Part shown: in pieces, positions 59,485 to 64,000 of the stretch
How positions within the stretch are numbered: position 1 is the first letter of the stretch
Layout: each line of letters begins with the position of its first letter
NCBI GenBank assembly: GCA_036267135.1
Contig: DATAWQ010000159.1
Span: 36,603 to 100,602 of the forward strand
Direction of reading: 5' to 3'
DNA from: PALSA-505 sp036267135
GTDB lineage: Bacteria > Actinomycetota > Actinomycetes > Streptosporangiales > Streptosporangiaceae
Length of the DNA: 64,000 nt
Program-made: the position numbers and the translations under genes
The notes under the pieces: generated by a model
Seen by the model: the letters and a program-made list of their open reading frames with translations, nothing else
What the model was told of the DNA's origin: nothing
Database searches by the model: none

Positions 59485-59538
59485 CATTGAGATTGCCCGT
59501 TGGGATTGCCCCGTTGGGATTGCCCCGTTGGGATTGCA
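59485..59538. repeat. 14-bp tandem repeat upstream of GH26-like gene
   Basis: Three full copies of GTTGGGATTGCCCC plus a degenerate leading copy, ending 30 bases before the GTG/ATG region of the glycosidase gene. Period 14 is not divisible by three, in keeping with non-coding DNA; may affect promoter spacing. Confidence 0.85.
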
Positions 59539-59566
59539 CTGCCCTGGCAGGGGACATGACTAGACC

Positions 59567-60457
59567 GTGGGGACGTTCAGGAGCACCGGCAGCCGTTCGC
59601 TCGCGGTCCTGCTCGGCCTGGTCAGCCTGCTGCTGACCGTGGTCGTGCCTATCCCGGCCGCCGCCGCGGGTACTGCCCCCAGCCTGGAGCTCGGGCTGTA
59701 CGACCAGCAGATGAGCCAGCTCGCGTGGAACACCAATGGCATGCCGTCGCCCCAGATCGCGGTCACCTATTACGCGTGGGGCGAAGGCTTCCAGGCCGGG
59801 TTCTCCCAGCTCGCGCAGGCCCGTGGCGCTGAGCCTTTCGTCGAACTCGGGTCGTGGCAGTGCACCTGGCTGTGCCAGGGCACCGGCCTGCCCACGCTCA
59901 ACTCCATCGCCGCGGGCACCTACGACAAGACCTATCTGATCCCGTTCGCCCGCAGCCTCGCCGCCTACAAGAGCCCGGTCCTGATCACCTGGGATCATGA
60001 GATGAACGGCCTGTACGGACCGTATCCGTGGATGAACCAGTCGCCCGCGCAGTACATAGCGGCGTGGCGTCACGTCTACGACGTGATGCACCCGATCGCC
60101 CCCAACGCCACCTGGGTGTGGGCGCCCAACGCCCAGATCGGCGAGGGCGGGGTGGCGCAGTACTTCCCTGGGAACGCCTACATGCAGGAGTGGGGCGTGG
60201 ACTGCTACCTCTCGTCGCCAGGGCAGACCTACGCCAGCGCGTGCGCGAGCACCGTGGCCGTAATCCGGGGGCTCACGCACGACCCTGGCATGTTGTCGGA
60301 GACCGGGATCGAGAACAGCCAGGGCAGGCCCCCGCGGGTCACCCAGCTCGTCCAGGCGGCCAGGGCCGCGGGCCTGACCGCGCTGGTGTGGTTCGACAAG
60401 GGCGCCAGTTTCCTCCACTGGGGCGGCCGCCGCGCCATGCAGGAGGCGCTGCGGTAA
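59567..60457 (+). CDS. Secreted GH26-like endo-mannanase
   Basis: 296 residues with a Sec signal peptide (LAVLLGLVSLLLTVVVPIPAAAAG). TIM-barrel features: acid/base Glu145 in VLITWDHEMNGLYGPYPW, then WVWAPNAQIGEGG, and nucleophile Glu245 in MLSETGIEN, the GH26 pattern. Predicted to cut beta-1,4-mannans or mixed-linkage glucans outside the cell. Cys98/Cys103 and Cys213/Cys226 may form disulfides. Convergent with the HTH regulator. Confidence 0.78.
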   Translation: MGTFRSTGSRSLAVLLGLVSLLLTVVVPIPAAAAGTAPSLELGLYDQQMSQLAWNTNGMPSPQIAVTYYAWGEGFQAGFSQLAQARGAEPFVELGSWQCTWLCQGTGLPTLNSIAAGTYDKTYLIPFARSLAAYKSPVLITWDHEMNGLYGPYPWMNQSPAQYIAAWRHVYDVMHPIAPNATWVWAPNAQIGEGGVAQYFPGNAYMQEWGVDCYLSSPGQTYASACASTVAVIRGLTHDPGMLSETGIENSQGRPPRVTQLVQAARAAGLTALVWFDKGASFLHWGGRRAMQEALR

Positions 60458-60472
60458 CCGTCCTTACCGGGG

Positions 60473-61066
60473 TCACGGGCCGGGTGGTTGGGCCGGCTGG
60501 TAGAGACCGAGAAGGAGACCGTACCTGGGCTGGTCATCGCCGTCGTCGGGCTGGTCGGCGAGGTCGCGGAGGGCTGCGGTCAGCCGCTCGGCGTGCTCGC
60601 GGGTCAGCCTGAGATTCCGCAGCATCAGGAAGGGGCCGGGCTCGGCGGCGGCGATTTCCGCGGCGAGCGCGCTGAACCCCACCTCGGTGGTCGCGGCGTC
60701 CTCGATGCTCAGGCGACGGGCGGCCCGCCGGTAGTACTGCTCGGTGCCGCCGCGCACCTGACGGGTTCCGGCAGGACGGACCAGGCCAGCGCCGGTGAGA
60801 ATCTTCAGGTGGTGGGCGATATTGCCCTTGTTGCTGCCCAGCGCCGTGGCGAGTTGGCTGATGGTGGCTTCATCCTGGCCGAGGGCGAACAGCAGCCGGT
60901 GGCGCGTGGGGTGGGCCAGCGCCTTGAACTGCTCCGGCGTGGTGATCGGCGTGGTGATCGCCGCGATGTCCTCCGCCGCGGGTTCTGACCCCTCCTTTCC
61001 GGCGGCCTCCTGGATAGCCGACACCTTCACCGGCTCTTCGTCCTGCCCTGCTGCGGTTGGCTCCAC
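60473..61066 (-). CDS. ArsR-type winged-helix regulator
   Basis: 197 residues. The N-terminal 45 residues are acidic and disordered. The HTH domain reads FKALAHPTRHRLLFALGQDEATISQLATALGSNKGNIAHHLKILTGAGLVRP, typical of ArsR-like repressors, followed by a wing RQVRGGTEQYYRRAARRL. Divergent from the S41 peptidase across 56 bases containing a perfect palindrome, so it most likely controls that gene and itself. Inducer unknown. Confidence 0.82.
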   Translation of the reverse strand: MEPTAAGQDEEPVKVSAIQEAAGKEGSEPAAEDIAAITTPITTPEQFKALAHPTRHRLLFALGQDEATISQLATALGSNKGNIAHHLKILTGAGLVRPAGTRQVRGGTEQYYRRAARRLSIEDAATTEVGFSALAAEIAAAEPGPFLMLRNLRLTREHAERLTAALRDLADQPDDGDDQPRYGLLLGLYQPAQPPGP

Positions 61067-61085
61067 AAACCAAGAGTTAATAGTT

Positions 61086-61102
61086 CTTGACGCTTTGTCA
61101 AG
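61086..61102. promoter_or_regulatory. Palindrome between the ArsR-type and S41 genes
   Basis: CTTGAC-GCTTT-GTCAAG is a perfect 6-bp inverted repeat around a 5-base spacer, placed midway in the 56-base divergent gap. A good candidate operator for the ArsR-type regulator. Confidence 0.55.
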
Positions 61103-61122
61103 TGTATGGTTTTCTTAACGGT

Positions 61123-62091
61123 ATGAACGAGGCAGAGTTGATCCAGGTTGTCGACCAGGTCCGCGCGCTGGTCGAGGAAAACTACATATTTCCCGAGGTC
61201 GCCATGGCGGTGTCGGGGGTGCTGGCCGACGGACTGGCCGCTGGCCGCTATCCCGCCGACCCGCCCGCGCTGGCCCCAGCGGTCACCGCGGACCTGCAGT
61301 CGGTCAACGCTGACAAGCATCTGCGGCTGCTTTACCACGAAGAAGCCCTCGCGCCGCGCACACCGGGCGACGACGCCGAGGAGTACGCCGCCATGGCCCG
61401 ATGGGCGGATCAGACCTGCGGCGGCGTGGCCTGCGCGCAGCGCCTGGCCGGCAACGTCGGCTACCTCGACCTGCAGCCGGTGCTGTTCCCGTCCGTCTTG
61501 TCCGGGGAGATCATCGCCGCCGCGATGAGCATGCTCGCGGCCACCGACGCGCTGGTCATCGACCTGCGGCATTGCCGGGGCGGTGAGCCCAGCACGACCA
61601 CGTTGCTCATCAGCTATCTGTGGGACTACGAGCCAGCGCAGCTCACCGGTCTGCGGGAACGCAAGGACGACCTGTTCAGGCAGGCCTGGACACTCCCCTA
61701 CGTGGCTGGCCGCCGCTTCGGAAAGGACAAGCCGGTGTACGTGCTGACCAGCGGCGCGACGTTCTCGGGCGGCGAAAACCTCAGCTACGACCTGCAGGCG
61801 CTCGCACGGGCCACCATCGTCGGGGAGCGCACGGGCGGCGGTGGGCACGCGCGGCAGGGGTTCCGGGTCCACCCACACCTGGAGGCCACCATCTCGGTGG
61901 CCGAATCTGTCAACCCGAAGACGGGCACGAACTGGGAAGGCACCGGCGTCACGCCGGACATCGAGACCACCGCCACCGAAGCCCGCGAGGTCGCCTACCG
62001 GCGCGCCCTGCAAGACGTGATTGCCGCCGACGGCGCCACCGCGTCAGAGGCCAGGCGGGCCCTGGACACACTGAGCCCTGAAGCGCCTTGA
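61123..62091 (+). CDS. S41-family peptidase (Tsp/IRBP-like)
   Basis: About 322 residues. Catalytic Ser in VYVLTSGATFSGGENLSYDLQ and the lysine-bearing block VGERTGGGGHARQGF match the interphotoreceptor-retinoid-binding-like branch of the S41 tail-specific proteases. N-terminal IRBP helical domain (QVVDQVRALVEENYIFPEVA). No signal peptide, so probably cytoplasmic. Start MNEAELIQ at 61123 preferred; a TTG at 61087 falls in the palindrome. No clear ribosome site is present, possibly a leaderless transcript. Confidence 0.8.
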   Translation: MNEAELIQVVDQVRALVEENYIFPEVAMAVSGVLADGLAAGRYPADPPALAPAVTADLQSVNADKHLRLLYHEEALAPRTPGDDAEEYAAMARWADQTCGGVACAQRLAGNVGYLDLQPVLFPSVLSGEIIAAAMSMLAATDALVIDLRHCRGGEPSTTTLLISYLWDYEPAQLTGLRERKDDLFRQAWTLPYVAGRRFGKDKPVYVLTSGATFSGGENLSYDLQALARATIVGERTGGGGHARQGFRVHPHLEATISVAESVNPKTGTNWEGTGVTPDIETTATEAREVAYRRALQDVIAADGATASEARRALDTLSPEAP

Positions 62092-62436
62092 GCGTCAAGA
62101 GTGGCCCCTGCGAGACGACAGCGAGGGCAGGGCGGGGGGGACGCTCATTCCGGCAAGTCCAGCCTGCCTGGGGGAGCGTGAATGTCGCGGCCGTCATTGC
62201 TGCTGACCGGTGGTGGCCGGGTTCACCTTCGTGCAGTGGTGGCAGATGCACTCACCCGAAGCCGAACTAGCCAGCTGGTGGCACCTGACCGGCGTCGCCG
62301 CCGGGCTGGTCATATGGCTGGTTTATCCGACTACCCCGGAGCTTCTGAAGCCCGCGCAGTCACCCGACGATGACTGCTTCTTCATGCAGTCTCACATCAC
62401 GCACGGTTGCCTGCGTGATGCCGCCAACGCCATGCA
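62092..62436. other. Intergenic region with an unsupported hydrophobic frame
   Basis: 345 bases. A forward frame from 62210 reads VAGFTFVQWWQMHSPEAE then a helix, but it runs into the amidohydrolase gene on the other strand and shows no family. It may be a remnant of a membrane gene. No RNA or regulatory motif stands out. Confidence 0.4.
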
Positions 62437-63669
62437 TCATCGCACCCTGGTGTGGTGGCTGACCGGCGCGGTCAAGTCGGCGATAACCCGGCCGCCTTGC
62501 ACGATCGTTCGCTGGCTGTTGGGTGACCACACCACCGATCGGTCGTCATCGATGTTGCCGCCGAGGATGAGCAGGTCGGCGGTGTAGCCCTCGGCGACCC
62601 GGCCGAGGTCGGGCCGGCCGATCAGCTCAGCGTTGACCGAGGTAGCCGAGGTCAGCGCGGTCCAGATCCCGTCTACCTCGGCCTGCAGGCGCAGGCCGTT
62701 GAGCTGCTCGTCCTCCAGCGGGCCCATCAAGTCGGTGCCGAAGCCAACGCTTACCCCGGCGGCGCGGGCAAGCTCGATGGCCTGCTGACCGGACTCCAGG
62801 ACTTCCCGGTTCTTGTGCCGGGACACAGCGGGCATGCCGATCTGCTCCCCGCGACGCTCCATCGCGTCATAGGTGGCCAGGGTGGGCACGAGGAAGGCCC
62901 CGGCCGAGGCCATCGCCGCGGCTGTCGGCGCATCGAGCAGATTGCCGTGCTCGATGCTGCGCACGCCATTGTCGATCGAGTGGCGTATCGCCTCGGGCGA
63001 GTAAGCGTGCGCGGCCACGTAACTGCCGCGCCGGGCCGCCTCATCGGTCACCGCGCGAATCTCATCGGCGGAGTACTGCGGGATCCGGATCGGGTCGGCC
63101 AGCGACATGACACCACCCGAGGTCATGATCTTGATTGCGTGCGCGCCGCGGCGGAACCGCTCCCGGACCGCCCGGCGCAGCGGGTCGACTCCGTCGACAA
63201 CCTCGCAGGCGTGCGCATAGCACGGGCAGGTCTCGCTGCCGGGACCGCGCGCGTCGCCGTGACCGCCGGTCTGGCTCAGCGCCGCGCCGGTCCACAGGTA
63301 ACGGGGCGAGGCAATGAGGTTCTCCTCGATGGCCCGGGCCAGTCCGGCGTCCCCGCCGGCCGGGTCACGCACCGTGGTGAAGCCGCGGGCCAGCGTTCTG
63401 CCCAGCCGCCGGGCGGCGGCCAGCGCGACGTAGCTGAGCGGCTGCGACTCGGTTTCCATCATGTCCAGGCTGATGCCATAGGCGTGGCAGTGCGCATCGA
63501 TCAGGCCAGGCAGCACCGTGCCGCCGTGTGCGTCGATAACCAGGTCGGCCGGCTCGGGCGGCCCGCCGACCGACACGATGCGGCCGTCGGCGACGCGCAC
63601 CGGACCGTCAACCAGGCCGTCAGACAAACCGTCGAACACGCCAGCATTAATGATCGACAAGGTACCCAT
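62437..63669 (-). CDS. Metal-dependent amidohydrolase (imidazolonepropionase/prolidase-like)
   Basis: 410 residues with the amidohydrolase TIM-barrel pattern: VLPGLIDAHCHAYG (metal His pair), carbamylated-lysine region AIKIMTSGGVMS, later metal His in YVAAHAYSPEA and IEHGNLLDAP, and catalytic Asp in VGFGTDLMGPL. Composite beta domain at both ends (LVIDAHGGTVLP; YTADLLILGGNID). Substrate probably an amide, dipeptide or lactam; not decided. Stands alone. Confidence 0.85.
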   Translation of the reverse strand: MGTLSIINAGVFDGLSDGLVDGPVRVADGRIVSVGGPPEPADLVIDAHGGTVLPGLIDAHCHAYGISLDMMETESQPLSYVALAAARRLGRTLARGFTTVRDPAGGDAGLARAIEENLIASPRYLWTGAALSQTGGHGDARGPGSETCPCYAHACEVVDGVDPLRRAVRERFRRGAHAIKIMTSGGVMSLADPIRIPQYSADEIRAVTDEAARRGSYVAAHAYSPEAIRHSIDNGVRSIEHGNLLDAPTAAAMASAGAFLVPTLATYDAMERRGEQIGMPAVSRHKNREVLESGQQAIELARAAGVSVGFGTDLMGPLEDEQLNGLRLQAEVDGIWTALTSATSVNAELIGRPDLGRVAEGYTADLLILGGNIDDDRSVVWSPNSQRTIVQGGRVIADLTAPVSHHTRVR

Positions 63670-63746
63670 GACCGCAGGCTAGCCGGTGCTCGGCCTGCTG
63701 GTCATCTCCTGACGGTGACGTCGCTACTGCCGAGCCGGTGCGGCGG

Positions 63747-63848
63747 CTATGGCCGTAGCGGCCTGAAGGCGTCGCGCAGTGTTTCGGCGAGCAGGTGCGG
63801 TTCGGCGACGGCGGGGAAGTGACCGCCGCGGTCATGATGCCCTCTGCG
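63747..63848 (-). pseudogene. Remnant of an epoxide-hydrolase/alpha-beta-hydrolase gene
   Basis: Only about 33 codons survive, reading DRGGHFPAVAEPHLLAETL then RDAFRPLRP and a TAG. This is the typical C-terminus of actinobacterial epoxide hydrolases (catalytic His in GGHFPA). An in-frame TGA lies just upstream and no other part of the gene is nearby, so it is a decayed fragment. Confidence 0.5.
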
Positions 63849-63894
63849 TCATCGGACTCGAAGGCACCGTCACAAGTCAGGACTGCACGCCTCG

Positions 63895-64000
63895 TTACCG
63901 GTAGCGGAAGCCGTCGCGGAAACGGCGGAAGACGCCGCCTTCACGGGTAAGGGCAGGGCTCGGCGGAGGTGCGGCCGCGTGCTGCCGGGCGACGGGCTGG
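63895..64000 (-). CDS. C-terminal end of an unidentified gene, cut by window edge
   Basis: On the minus strand the last 34 codons read RQHAAAPPPSPALTREGGVF then RRFRDGFRYR and TAA at 63895. The Arg/Phe-rich end looks like real protein, but there is too little to name it. Confidence 0.35.
   Translation of the reverse strand, partial: QPVARQHAAAPPPSPALTREGGVFRRFRDGFRYR

Noticed and set aside
59485..59538. Possible CRISPR-like array
   Set aside because: Repeats are contiguous 14-base units with no spacers and no cas genes nearby; this is a minisatellite.
62210..62587. Plus-strand 125-codon frame with a hydrophobic start
   Set aside because: Runs 150 bases into the amidohydrolase gene on the other strand and shows no family; kept only as a note in the intergenic entry.
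1..64000. tRNA or rRNA genes, insertion sequences, integrases, att sites
   Set aside because: I looked for T-loop-like sequences, transposase motifs and tyrosine/serine recombinase motifs in the gaps and gene products and saw none that I could support.

Overview
The window is a very GC-rich stretch of an actinobacterial chromosome. Genus cannot be fixed from the sequence alone. A filamentous or Streptosporangiales-type actinomycete is suggested by the combination of a GlnR nitrogen regulator, mycothiol synthase, a Rex-headed heme operon, BldC-like small regulators, MurT/GatD, the ribosomal mini-protein bS22 and a Nur-like Fur protein. No tRNA, rRNA, CRISPR array, insertion sequence or phage gene is visible, so this looks like stable chromosomal backbone with accessory genes, mainly at the right end.

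Layout. 1-4.8 kb: the end of an APS kinase, a small membrane protein, a PLP-dependent threonine dehydratase, a BldC-like regulator, and a Pro-rich protein ending in an anthrax-lethal-factor-type zinc protease domain with a small partner gene. 4.8-8.3 kb: cytochrome c maturation genes ccsB and resB, and a histidine phosphatase. 8.6-10.5 kb: an EamA transporter and a PAP2 protein. 10.4-18.1 kb: one leftward operon, rex-hemA-hemC-cobA/hemD-hemB-(prim-pol)-hemL, mostly joined by 4-base ATGA overlaps, with a near-perfect Rex operator upstream. 18.3-27.3 kb: a membrane protein fused to a monooxygenase-like domain, then a block that resembles the M. tuberculosis Rv0500 neighbourhood (HAD-IB phosphatase, acyltransferase, bS22, HTH protein, AcuC, proC, proline dehydrogenase), then ygfZ and a Nur-like regulator. 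27.4-27.7 kb holds a compact unannotated transcription unit.

27.8-31.6 kb: nitrobindin, DsrE, GatD and MurT. 31.6-40.3 kb: a four-gene operon of a GntR regulator, a TraG/VirD4-like membrane ATPase with broken Walker motifs, a membrane protein with a degenerate RecA-like fold, and an intact HerA-like ATPase. This is the best candidate for an undescribed system. 40.4-45.2 kb: the high-affinity phosphate uptake set pstSCAB, with PHO-box-like repeats, and divergent phoU. 45.3-47.6 kb: DUF1416, rhodanese, DUF4395 and thioredoxin, with a Cys-containing leader peptide of the type that precedes actinobacterial sulfur genes. 47.7-49.6 kb: an ECF sigma/anti-sigma pair and an LmeA-like protein. 49.7-51.9 kb: MoaD, glnR (with an overlapping leader ORF and an attenuator-like hairpin) and mshD. 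52.4-55.8 kb: a DivIVA-type coiled-coil protein, Ppx/GppA and a MalY-type C-S lyase.

55.9-64 kb is accessory in character: a 21-residue peptide gene, secreted GH12-like and GH26-like glycosidases, a YegP-like protein, a Nudix-GNAT fusion, an ArsR-type regulator divergent from an S41 peptidase, an amidohydrolase, and an epoxide-hydrolase remnant. Short tandem repeats recur across the window. They have periods of 15, 18 or 24 bases inside genes and 14 or 16 bases between genes.
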